A stretch of 64,000 nucleotides of DNA from Sporosarcina jiandibaonis (GTDB lineage Bacteria; Bacillota; Bacilli; Bacillales_A; Planococcaceae), in contig NZ_JAAOIY010000006.1 in assembly GCF_013184495.1 (NCBI RefSeq), forward strand, positions 124,001 through 188,000, written 5' to 3'. Shown here piece after piece: positions 9,511-17,250 of this stretch (position 1 is its first letter; each line of letters begins with the position of its first letter). Made by a program: the position numbers and the translations under genes. A model generated the notes under the pieces. It was not told where the DNA came from and searched no databases. It saw only the letters and a program-made list of their open reading frames with translations.

Positions 9511-10761
9511 TTAACGGCTTACAACGACTTTTCCATTCTTAATAACTGTTTCAACAACATTTGTACCAAACTCATATGCAATATGCGCATATGACGGAAT
9601 ATCCCATATTTGCAAGTCCGCCAATTTCCCTGCTTCAATCACGCCACGATCATCTAAATCGAGCGCTTGTGCACCGCCATACGTAGCAGCTTTAATTGCT
9701 TCTTCTACCGAGAATTCATATAAGCGACATGCAAGATTAATAACAAATTGCATGGATTGTGTATAACTTGCAGGACAAAGATCAGTTGCAAGCGCGACTT
9801 TGACGCCTAAATCGAGCATTTTTCGCGCATCGAAAGGCTTTTTATGACCAACAGCAAAGTCCAACGCGGGCATTAATACAGCGATAACGTCTGACTTTGC
9901 AAGCTTTTCCATAACTTCAACAGGTGTATAATTCATATGATCTACAGACACCATATCCATTTCTACTGCCAAGTCGGAACCGCCAATGTATGAATACGCA
10001 TCCGCATGTAATTTCGGTTTCATTCCATACTCCAATCCAGCCGTTAAAATTTGTTTCGACTCTTCAGCTGTGAAATAACCGTCATCACACCATGCATCAC
10101 AAAATTCTGCAAGTTTGAGTTCCCCGACTTTTGGAATCATATCATTAATAATGATGTCAAGGTATTCACTTTTTGACATACCATCTGGAAATCCGTGCGC
10201 ACCAAGAAAAGTATTTACTACGTCAACTGGCGTTTCTTCTCCAAGTCTTCTGCCGACTTCAAGGATTTTGATTTCACTTTCCGTCGTCAAACCGTAGCCG
10301 CTTTTACTTTCAATTGTCGTAATGCCATAATCCAGCATCGTCAACATTCTTTCCTTCGCTTGCTGAAATAACTCTTCTGCTGAAGCGTCGCGTGTTAATT
10401 CGATGGTCCGATTAGGACCTGTTGTAATGCCGAGTTCTTTCAATTTCTTAGGATCATTTCCAGTTACCTTAACCGCGTATTCTTCAACTCGCGTGCCATT
10501 GAAAACTAAATGTGTATGTGAATCAACAAATCCTGGTGCAACAACTTTTCCAGTCGCGTCAATGATTTTCGATTTACTCGTGTCAAAATTAGCGTTAATT
10601 TCTTCTTCGGAACCGACTCCAACAATTGTTTCATCTTTAATCGCAATCCAAGCATTTGTTACAACGGCAATACCCGCCGCGCCTTCACCTGTATTCGTAA
10701 CCGCTTCAGCAACATTACTAATGAGTAAATCAATTTTAGTTTTCATTTTTATTTCAACCAT
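9511..10761 (-). CDS. hutI: Imidazolonepropionase-family amidohydrolase, divergent active site
   Basis: Metal-dependent amidohydrolase related to HutI, which opens the imidazolone ring; about 416 residues. The HxH metal motif (DSHTHLVF), TTIESKSGYGL, GAHGFP and the C-terminal ATDLCPAS metal aspartate region are present, and overall length is right. Compared with the B. subtilis enzyme as I recall it, HADExxxxGG has become HADAYSYIGG, losing the active-site glutamate; the AGGGI loop reads LKELGITTGPN, and ATDFNPGS reads ATDLCPAS. Such changes near the substrate suggest a modified imidazolone substrate. The ATG at 10761 has GGAGG 9 nt upstream. Annotation as ordinary HutI would be usual but should be treated with caution. 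Confidence 0.8.
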   Translation of the reverse strand: MVEIKMKTKIDLLISNVAEAVTNTGEGAAGIAVVTNAWIAIKDETIVGVGSEEEINANFDTSKSKIIDATGKVVAPGFVDSHTHLVFNGTRVEEYAVKVTGNDPKKLKELGITTGPNRTIELTRDASAEELFQQAKERMLTMLDYGITTIESKSGYGLTTESEIKILEVGRRLGEETPVDVVNTFLGAHGFPDGMSKSEYLDIIINDMIPKVGELKLAEFCDAWCDDGYFTAEESKQILTAGLEYGMKPKLHADAYSYIGGSDLAVEMDMVSVDHMNYTPVEVMEKLAKSDVIAVLMPALDFAVGHKKPFDARKMLDLGVKVALATDLCPASYTQSMQFVINLACRLYEFSVEEAIKAATYGGAQALDLDDRGVIEAGKLADLQIWDIPSYAHIAYEFGTNVVETVIKNGKVVVSR

Positions 10762-10797
10762 TATTACAAACCTCCAATGTAACAAGTTTTCCTTACT

Positions 10798-12156
10798 TTA
10801 AATGATTAAAAATGCAAGTGGCGTCATAATGATTAATGATAAAACAGTTCTTATAAACCAGATTGACAGAATATGACTCATCTTGATTGGTATTTCCGTA
10901 GAAAGAATACAAGGGATCAACGCAGAAAAGAATAAAATTGTCGAAATTGACAGTGAACCAATAATAAAGCGCGTGTGTAAACTTGCTTCCAAGACGATTA
11001 ACGAAGGCAAAAACATGTCGATCAAGTTTATTGCGGCTGCTTTTGCTGCAAGAAGTGGTTCTGGGATTTGTAGAATCCATGTTAACGGATAGAAAATGTA
11101 AGCAAGGTAATCGAATACTGGCGTATGGTTAGCTAGAATCAAACCAAATAATCCGATTGACATAATCGATGGTAAAATACCCATCGCCATCACTAATCCA
11201 TCCTTAACGTTTCCACCTATATTCTCCATTAACGTTGGTGCATTCTGGGCCGTAGCCATCGCTTCTTTCCATGCATGTCTAATGCGTTTTCCCTTAATAA
11301 CTTCCTCCGGAAACCCGACTTCTGTATAGTAATTATCACTCATTTTATTAATGGGGTAAATCCTCACTGTAATCGCTGTCACAATGAATGTAACTAAAAA
11401 TGTAAGCCAGAAATATAGATTCCATATATGCATAAGGTCTAACGTATTCGCTACAACAATCATAAATGTCGCTGAAACGGTAGAAAAACCTGTCGCAATA
11501 ATGGTCGCTTCTTTTTTTGTATATTTCCCCTCTTTATAAATACGGTTAGTAATCAATAACCCGATTGAATAACTACCTACAAAAGATGCAACGGCATCAA
11601 TAGCCGATCGCCCCGGTGTTCGCCAAAGCGGTCGCATAATTGGCTGCATGAAAATCCCAATAAACTCAAGCAATCCATATCCAACGAGCAGCGCTAAAAA
11701 AACCGCCCCTATCGGAACGAGAACCCCAATTGGAATGAGCAGACTGTAATACCAATAAGGCCCCATGTCTTCAGCCATTAACCATGCTGGACCGATTTCA
11801 AATAAAACAAGAAATGCGGCAATCGCCCCTAATATTTTAAATCCGGACAACGCCATTTCAACTTTATTTTTATTCCAAGTTTTGGTGTAAATTGGATATG
11901 CTGCTCCCAATAGGACAATAGCCATCGCATAATAAGCAGCGGCAGCGCCCGCGGATGTCCGCATCCATGTAACTAAATGGTCTAACGGGATTGAACTCCT
12001 CCCACCTAATTCAATGGGAATGAAAAACATGAAAATCCCAATAGCACTAAAAAAAACGAACTTAAATACATTACGTAACGAGTAAATATTCTGGTCCTTT
12101 TCCTTAGCAAGAAGATTAGTCTCTGGTGACTCCTGAATTTCGTTCAAAGTTTCCAC
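10798..12156 (-). CDS. YjiH-family (nucleoside-recognition/GATE domain) membrane protein
   Basis: Integral membrane protein of 452 residues with roughly 10 hydrophobic helices, related to the YjiH family. It has a tandem gate-like arrangement with the recurrent motif GRSAIDAVASFVGSYSIGLLITNRIYKEGKYTKKE shortened here to its core SFVGSYSIGLLITNRIYKEG. Family members have no firmly assigned substrate but are often next to amino acid catabolic genes. It lies between the hutU-like and hutI-like genes (36 nt before hutI), so it is likely a second transport or substrate-exchange protein of the pathway. The start is uncertain: GTG at 12156 sits next to GGGG, and a TTG three codons later would have a better spacing. 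Confidence 0.78.
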   Translation of the reverse strand: METLNEIQESPETNLLAKEKDQNIYSLRNVFKFVFFSAIGIFMFFIPIELGGRSSIPLDHLVTWMRTSAGAAAAYYAMAIVLLGAAYPIYTKTWNKNKVEMALSGFKILGAIAAFLVLFEIGPAWLMAEDMGPYWYYSLLIPIGVLVPIGAVFLALLVGYGLLEFIGIFMQPIMRPLWRTPGRSAIDAVASFVGSYSIGLLITNRIYKEGKYTKKEATIIATGFSTVSATFMIVVANTLDLMHIWNLYFWLTFLVTFIVTAITVRIYPINKMSDNYYTEVGFPEEVIKGKRIRHAWKEAMATAQNAPTLMENIGGNVKDGLVMAMGILPSIMSIGLFGLILANHTPVFDYLAYIFYPLTWILQIPEPLLAAKAAAINLIDMFLPSLIVLEASLHTRFIIGSLSISTILFFSALIPCILSTEIPIKMSHILSIWFIRTVLSLIIMTPLAFLII

Positions 12157-12180
12157 CCCACGAATTTTGGTAGACTATTA

Positions 12181-12219
12181 AAAGAGAAAAGGAGAGTTCT
12201 CTACGTGCAAAACTTCTCC
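12181..12219 (-). terminator. Hairpin with T-tract inside the hut-like operon (attenuator or partial terminator)
   Basis: On the minus strand GGAGAAGTT pairs with AACTCTCC over a 12-base loop and is followed by TTTTCTCTTTT. It lies between the hutU-like and YjiH genes and may reduce expression of the distal genes relative to hutU, or be a regulated read-through point. Confidence 0.6.
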
Positions 12220-12252
12220 CCCTATACTTAATCTCTTATTTCTTATTGCTCG

Positions 12253-13974
12253 TTACACTTGCACTTTGTTTTTCTTCAGATCTTTCGGACCAAATGTCGC
12301 TTCCGGTGTCCACCAAAGTGGAATTTGAATGCTTTCATCTGTTAGTTTCCCTTTACCATTTGCGACATCTACCGCAGTTTCATACCCCGCTTGTGCGTGA
12401 CGGACGACACCAATTCCCGAATCGACTGTCATCGCAACTTCAAGTCTCATATTCGCTTCTTCTGTTCCATCCGCAACCATTGTTACGCCTGTATGAACCG
12501 CTTCACCCATCGAGTAGTTCGCCTGGATTGCGATTAAATCACACATACCAACTGCGTTTAGAAGACCGTTCAACATCGGCCAGTCAGAAATTAAATCACT
12601 GCCATCTTTCATATTTTCTGATTCGAATGTTGGGTTCACGATTGAACCAGAGTCTAAGTTGTCACGTGAGAACGCAACCGGTCCTGCTAATTCTCCGCGT
12701 TTAATCATGTCGTTCACTTCAAGTGCGAATGCTTTACGTTGACCGAAGCCCATATAACAAATACGAGCCGGCAACCCTTCAATTGGAATATGTTCTTTCG
12801 CAAGTTTAATCCAACGTGTGACAAGCTCGTCTTCACTGAATTTCTTCAAAATCATATCGTCAATTTTGCGTAAGTCTTCTGCTTCACCTGACATGCAGAC
12901 CCAACGGAATGGTCCGCGACCTTCACAAAATAACGGGCGAATGTATTCAGCGACGAAGCCTGGTAGACGTGTTGCTTCGACTTTATCCATACCCGCATCA
13001 ACACATTCTTTACGGTGACTTGTCCCATATTCAAATGAGTGAACACCTAGATCCATAAATTTAATCAGTGCTTCTAATTCGCGAATCATCGTCGAACGTG
13101 CTTTTTCTAGATACAGATCACGGTCTGAATCACGCAGTGCTTCTGCTTCATCCACTGTATAACCAGATGGCAAGTATGAAATCGGGTCATGTGCAGGCGT
13201 CATCGAAGTTGTAATATCCGGCATGAAATCGCTTTCAAGAACCGCTTCGAAAATGTCAGCAGCGTTTCCAACAACCGCAACGCCAAGTGGCTTGCCTTCT
13301 TTCGCTGCTTTTTGCGCCATTTCAATTGCTTCATCTAACGAACCTGCAAGGACGTCAATAAATCCTTTATCAATGCGTCGATTAATAATATCTACGTTCG
13401 AGTCACAGAGAATCGCAACACCACCGTGCATAGTCATCGCGCGTGTTTGGTTTCCACCCATACCGCCTGCACCCGCAGTGAGTAGAATTTTACCAACAAG
13501 TTTATCATCATAATGTAGACGAGCAATCGCGGAGAGCGTTTCAAACGTTCCTTGAATAACCCCTTGCGTTCCAATATATTCCCAAGGTGCTGCTGTATAG
13601 TTTGCATAAATCGTTAAGTTTTTATCTTGTAGGTCATAAAACGTCGGCCAATCGGCTTTCATAATGTTTGTCGTTGCCATGACAACAGTCGGTGCATATT
13701 TATGTGTTTTGAAAACCGCTACCGGCATTCCGGATTGTACAACGAGTGTTTCATCATCTTCGAGTTCTTTTAACGACTTGACAATCGCATGATACGATTC
13801 CCAGTTTCGTGCCGCTTTACCGATTCCGCCGTAAATGACAAGCTCTTCCGGTTTTTCCGCGTTTTCCATATTGTTTTCTAGCATTCTTAGAATCGTCTCT
13901 TGTCTCCAACCTTTACAACGGAGTGTGTCGCCTCTTTGTGCTTTTACTGAATATAAAATTTCTGGTGCTGTCAT
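12253..13974 (-). CDS. hutU: Urocanate hydratase-family protein, divergent in conserved motifs
   Basis: NAD+-dependent hydratase of the urocanase family; 573 residues, slightly longer than the usual 550. Recognisable landmarks are ELVIYGGIGKAARNW, GTQGVIQGTFET, AYIRPLFCEGRGPFRW and MKDGSDLISDWP, and the cysteine of the ARICYMG segment is kept. Against the canonical enzyme as I know it, GLGGMGGAQPLA has become GAGGMGGNQTRA, RDHLDCGSVASPN has become RDNLDSGSIVNPT, and the invariant HHGGGVGMG is replaced by QANYSMGEA. The scaffold is sound but parts of the substrate and NAD+ pocket are remodelled. It is the first gene of the operon, 52 nt downstream of the sigma-54 promoter, with TAGGAGGA before its ATG. 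It may act on urocanate or on a substituted urocanate. Confidence 0.85.
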   Translation of the reverse strand: MTAPEILYSVKAQRGDTLRCKGWRQETILRMLENNMENAEKPEELVIYGGIGKAARNWESYHAIVKSLKELEDDETLVVQSGMPVAVFKTHKYAPTVVMATTNIMKADWPTFYDLQDKNLTIYANYTAAPWEYIGTQGVIQGTFETLSAIARLHYDDKLVGKILLTAGAGGMGGNQTRAMTMHGGVAILCDSNVDIINRRIDKGFIDVLAGSLDEAIEMAQKAAKEGKPLGVAVVGNAADIFEAVLESDFMPDITTSMTPAHDPISYLPSGYTVDEAEALRDSDRDLYLEKARSTMIRELEALIKFMDLGVHSFEYGTSHRKECVDAGMDKVEATRLPGFVAEYIRPLFCEGRGPFRWVCMSGEAEDLRKIDDMILKKFSEDELVTRWIKLAKEHIPIEGLPARICYMGFGQRKAFALEVNDMIKRGELAGPVAFSRDNLDSGSIVNPTFESENMKDGSDLISDWPMLNGLLNAVGMCDLIAIQANYSMGEAVHTGVTMVADGTEEANMRLEVAMTVDSGIGVVRHAQAGYETAVDVANGKGKLTDESIQIPLWWTPEATFGPKDLKKNKVQV

Positions 13975-14025
13975 GAATAATTCCTCCTAATATAATATAA
14001 TTTGTGTTTCTCACTACTCTATATT

Positions 14026-14040
14026 GCAATTACCATGCCA
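14026..14040 (-). promoter_or_regulatory. Sigma-54 (-24/-12) promoter of the hut-like operon
   Basis: The minus strand reads TGGCAT, five bases, TTGC, matching the sigma-54 consensus with the GG and GC at the required 10-base spacing. It lies 52 nt upstream of the hutU-like gene and faces away from the divergent activator gene. B. subtilis hut is instead controlled by HutP antitermination and carbon repression. Confidence 0.87.
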
Positions 14041-14077
14041 AGTTTCTTTAATTCGGAAAGATAATCTGGTTTTATAT

Positions 14078-14118
14078 GTAGAAACTGCTTATTGTCGATA
14101 TTTGTCTGAGTTTTCTAC
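14078..14118. promoter_or_regulatory. Candidate enhancer region of the hut-like operon
   Basis: An imperfect inverted repeat, GTAGAAACT and AGTTTTCTAC, flanks 22 bases starting about 40 bp upstream of the -24 element. A second pair, TTACCG (14167-14172) and CGGTAA (14196-14201), lies further upstream. Either could be the activator binding site; neither is certain. The remaining 13975-14346 interval holds no gene. Confidence 0.3.
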
Positions 14119-14346
14119 CTCCTTCCTATTAGCTTCTAGTTTGATTTCGATCTATTTATTAATCAATTACCGCAGATAAAATTATTACAACTACTCGGTA
14201 AATCATCACTTCAAAATGAGAATGCCCATAGCCACACCATCTAAAGCCTTCTACAAGGTGCAGATAAATTAATCATGCAGTCTATTCGAATTGTTCTGTA
14301 TATGTTACACTAGTAAAAATTGATAAGTGAAAGTGAGAAGAATACT

Positions 14347-16059
14347 ATGTTTGCTAAGTCAATTGGATCTATCATAAGAAGTTTTGTAGACGGCGTTATC
14401 GCTTTAAATGAACAGCATGAAATTGTCTGGCATGATATTGATGTAAAGATTCCATTGGAAATTACAAAAAAAACTACGATCTCTAGTCTTTTAAATTTCA
14501 ATGATTCAAGTTTTACAAACGACGAAATCTTTCCACTCGTCATAAATGAAAAATTTATTTCTATAGAGGTCAAGGTGTTTTCTGCTGATTGTAAATACAT
14601 TTTTCTTTGCCTAAAAGATTCGGAACTTGAATCGGCGAATACAGCGACACGCCTTTATAGTTTGGAAAAAATAATTGACTCCCTCGATGAAGGCATAGTG
14701 ATGAGCAACGCTGAAGGTAAAATTACTTTATATAATAGCGCACAGGAAAAGATGGAAGGCTTAAATAGCCAAGACATTCTCGGCAAACACTTATGGGAAG
14801 CTTATAACTACAATCCGCAATACTCTGAGCACAAGCATATATTTAAAACGGGGAAACCAATTTTCTCAAGATATCGGGCACACTCCACGGTTAACGGCGT
14901 ACCTAGATACGTGAATTATAGTACATTTCCAATTCAAAAAGATGGAAAGACCATTTCCGTCTTCTCGATAAGTACAAATGAATCTAAACTTAAAAATCGT
15001 CTTCATCAAACGATTGAGCTAAAAAGACAAGCAAATAATACCGATCAAGAAGAAGTTGCTACAAAGAATGGAACGGTTTTTACCTTTAAAGATATTAAAG
15101 GTAAAAGCCTAGTTCTTAAAGAACTAATAGAGGAAGCACAAAATGTTTCTATGTATAACGCGGATACTTTAATCATTGGGGAGACCGGAACAGGTAAAGA
15201 GCTATTTGCGCAAAGTATGCATAATCATAGTCCCAGGGCCAATAAACCATTTGTTGCGATCAACTGTGCAGCAATCCCAGAAAACTTGTTAGAAAGCACA
15301 TTGTTTGGAACAGTAAAAGGGGCATTCACTGGCGCAACGGATCAAATAGGTCTCTTTGAATTCGCACAAGACGGAACACTCTTTTTGGATGAGATTAACT
15401 CTATGCCCATCACATTACAATCGAAGTTAATGCGCGTATTACAGGAGCGACTTGTTCGAAAAGTAGGTTCTAATGAGGTAACACCTGTAAATTGTACGGT
15501 TATTAGTGCATCCAACGAAGACCCTGAAAAACTAATTGCTGATGGGAAAATGAGAATTGACTTATTTTATAGAATTGCACATACAAGTCTCCACATTCCC
15601 CCTCTAAGGGAGCGTACAGAAGATGTCCACTTTTTTATTAATTACTTTCTTAAAACGTATCAAACAAAGTTAGCCAAAGAAGTGCCGGAGTTTTCCGAGA
15701 CGCTACAAAAAAACTTACTCAGATATCCTTGGCCAGGAAATATACGTGAACTTGAACATTTAATCGAAAACTTAGTTATTCGAGTACCCGAAAATGCTGA
15801 AGCAATTGAAGTGGAACATCTCCCCTCGTATATGCGGGGAAAAATAATTACTAAGCATTCCACTGATACACCAACTCAGGAGGACGTGATTCAAAGACCC
15901 CTTAAGAAAATCTTCAAAAACTCAGAGAAACATTTTATTGAAACAACGTTGAATCAGACTAACTGGAACGTTTCACTGGCCGCAAGAAAACTCGGCATCA
16001 CCCGGCAAAGCCTGCAGTATCACATTAAAAAACATGAGCTTGAAAGACCGACCATTTAA
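14347..16059 (+). CDS. Sigma-54-dependent activator with PAS domain, probable regulator of the hut-like operon
   Basis: Enhancer-binding protein of about 570 residues. An N-terminal region of about 100 residues of unknown type is followed by a PAS domain (about 106-215), then the AAA+ core with Walker A GETGTGKE (278-285) and the GAFTGA loop (325-330, FGTVKGAFTGAT), and a C-terminal Fis-type helix-turn-helix (NVSLAARKLGITRQSLQYH). The ATG at 14347 follows a GAGAAG site; a TTG nine codons upstream has no ribosome site and was rejected. It is divergent from the operon that begins with hutU and carries a -24/-12 promoter in the shared intergenic region, so it very likely activates it. The ligand of the PAS or N-terminal region would be the pathway inducer and is unknown. 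Confidence 0.92.
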   Translation: MFAKSIGSIIRSFVDGVIALNEQHEIVWHDIDVKIPLEITKKTTISSLLNFNDSSFTNDEIFPLVINEKFISIEVKVFSADCKYIFLCLKDSELESANTATRLYSLEKIIDSLDEGIVMSNAEGKITLYNSAQEKMEGLNSQDILGKHLWEAYNYNPQYSEHKHIFKTGKPIFSRYRAHSTVNGVPRYVNYSTFPIQKDGKTISVFSISTNESKLKNRLHQTIELKRQANNTDQEEVATKNGTVFTFKDIKGKSLVLKELIEEAQNVSMYNADTLIIGETGTGKELFAQSMHNHSPRANKPFVAINCAAIPENLLESTLFGTVKGAFTGATDQIGLFEFAQDGTLFLDEINSMPITLQSKLMRVLQERLVRKVGSNEVTPVNCTVISASNEDPEKLIADGKMRIDLFYRIAHTSLHIPPLRERTEDVHFFINYFLKTYQTKLAKEVPEFSETLQKNLLRYPWPGNIRELEHLIENLVIRVPENAEAIEVEHLPSYMRGKIITKHSTDTPTQEDVIQRPLKKIFKNSEKHFIETTLNQTNWNVSLAARKLGITRQSLQYHIKKHELERPTI

Positions 16060-16301
16060 ATAAATATAAAAGCACAGAAGGGAAGTTTATAACTCAAATA
16101 GCAATGCCTTCCTATTAACGTACATTCATTGAAAGGTAGCAAATTAAAGTTAAAACCTTCTAATCTGTCTTTATTACAAGAAAAGCAATAGGACGCCTTA
16201 GAGGAAACTTTCAGCTACCACTTCTTGGGTGTTTTTCATAATGATTACTCCGCACATCTTCTGCAAAATGTGTATAATAGATAAGGTTATGCTATAAGAC
16301 T

Positions 16302-16338
16302 ACGTGGTTCGTAACCATCCCACGAAAAAAAACTAAGG
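16302..16338 (+). promoter_or_regulatory. preQ1-I (class I) riboswitch
   Basis: P1 pairs CGTGG with CCACG around a loop containing TTCGTAACCATC, followed by an A-rich tail AAAAAAAACTA that can fold back into the pseudoknot. The tail runs straight into AAGGAG, the ribosome site of the next gene, so preQ1 binding should block translation. A TATAAT at 16273-16278 is a likely -10 for this leader. Nothing else was recognised in 16060-16301. Confidence 0.85.
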
Positions 16339-16349
16339 AGAAATGAATC

Positions 16350-16850
16350 ATGAACGTTAGAACTATGGCAACGAGTGGCGTTATTGCCGCTTTGTATGTT
16401 GCTGTTACATTTTTGATTGCCCCTTTTGGATTTATGCTCGTTCAATTTCGAGTTTCAGAGATATTCAATCATCTCGTTGTCTTCAATAAGAAGTATATTT
16501 TCGGGATACTTATCGGCGTTTTTGTCGCCAATTTTCTTTTCTCACCAATCCTAGTTGATGTCCTTTTTGGAGTGTTTCATTCATTGCTGGCGCTATCTAT
16601 AACGATACTTTCAGCGAAATTCATTAAAGGCGTAATTAAACGAATGTTCATTAACACTGCAGCTTTTACAGTTTTAATGATTATCATCGCCTATCAACTT
16701 AAGATTTTTGCGGATATTCCTGATTACAACGGAATTCCGTTTCTATCAGTGTACCTGATTCTTGCGCTTGGTGAATTCATTATTATGACGATTGGAATAC
16801 CAATCATGCATGCTTTGGACAAGCGATTGAATTTCAAGAAACTTATTTAA
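16350..16850 (+). CDS. queT: QueT family queuosine-precursor transporter
   Basis: Membrane protein of 166 residues with about five hydrophobic helices, the S-component-like QueT family that imports queuosine precursors such as preQ1 through an ECF transporter. Typical features are the N-terminal ATSGVIAALYVAVTFL helix, the IQFRVSE-like segment VQFRVSEIFNHL and the closing helix with GIPIMHALDK. Control by a preQ1-I riboswitch overlapping its ribosome site supports the assignment strongly. It is a single-gene unit closed by a terminator. Confidence 0.93.
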   Translation: MNVRTMATSGVIAALYVAVTFLIAPFGFMLVQFRVSEIFNHLVVFNKKYIFGILIGVFVANFLFSPILVDVLFGVFHSLLALSITILSAKFIKGVIKRMFINTAAFTVLMIIIAYQLKIFADIPDYNGIPFLSVYLILALGEFIIMTIGIPIMHALDKRLNFKKLI

Positions 16851-16855
16851 TCTTT

Positions 16856-16900
16856 AATACCCACCCTTTCAGTTTATTCAATTGAAAAGGTGGGTATTTT
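16856..16900. terminator. Intrinsic terminator after queT
   Basis: AATACCCACCCTTTC and GAAAAGGTGGGTATTTT form a long stem around about 13 bases, ending in T residues. Confidence 0.9.
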
Positions 16901-16919
16901 AGTAAGGAGGGATTTTCAA

Positions 16920-17150
16920 ATGTACATAACTATTCAAGAAACAGCTGATTATTTAGGAATGCCTATCGAACAAGTGCAAAAATACGTCTTAGAGGGTAGA
17001 ATACGGGCAATTCATGACGGCGAACAATTTCTTATTAATAAAGATCAATTCGGACTTTATTTCAAACAGCTGGAAAAATTAAAACAGCAAATCGAGGATT
17101 GGAAGAACGAACCACTTCCGCCGGATCGTGATATAAAAGATGAGGATTAA
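16920..17150 (+). CDS. Small helix-turn-helix (excisionase/MerR-like) DNA-binding protein
   Basis: A protein of 76 residues. Residues 1-45 (TIQETADYLGMPIEQVQKYVLEGRI ... INKDQF in outline) match the HTH_17/excisionase-type winged helix, followed by an acidic coiled C-terminal tail. The start at 16920 has AAGGAGG 9 nt upstream; a longer reading from 16890 lies in the queT terminator and is not favoured. No phage or integrase gene is nearby, so it is probably a small host regulator of unknown target. Confidence 0.75.
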   Translation: MYITIQETADYLGMPIEQVQKYVLEGRIRAIHDGEQFLINKDQFGLYFKQLEKLKQQIEDWKNEPLPPDRDIKDED

Positions 17151-17250
17151 ATACGTTTTTTGAATGGTTCACCACCACAGCGGTTGTATTTAATAATGAA
17201 TATGATATAGTTGGAAACTATGTCTAATCCGTATTTCTATAGGAGGAACT

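Noticed and set aside
12246-12704. 152-residue plus-strand frame
   Set aside because: Antisense shadow of the hutU-like gene.
14320-14346. TTG start for the second sigma-54 activator
   Set aside because: No ribosome site; the ATG at 14347 has GAGAAG upstream.
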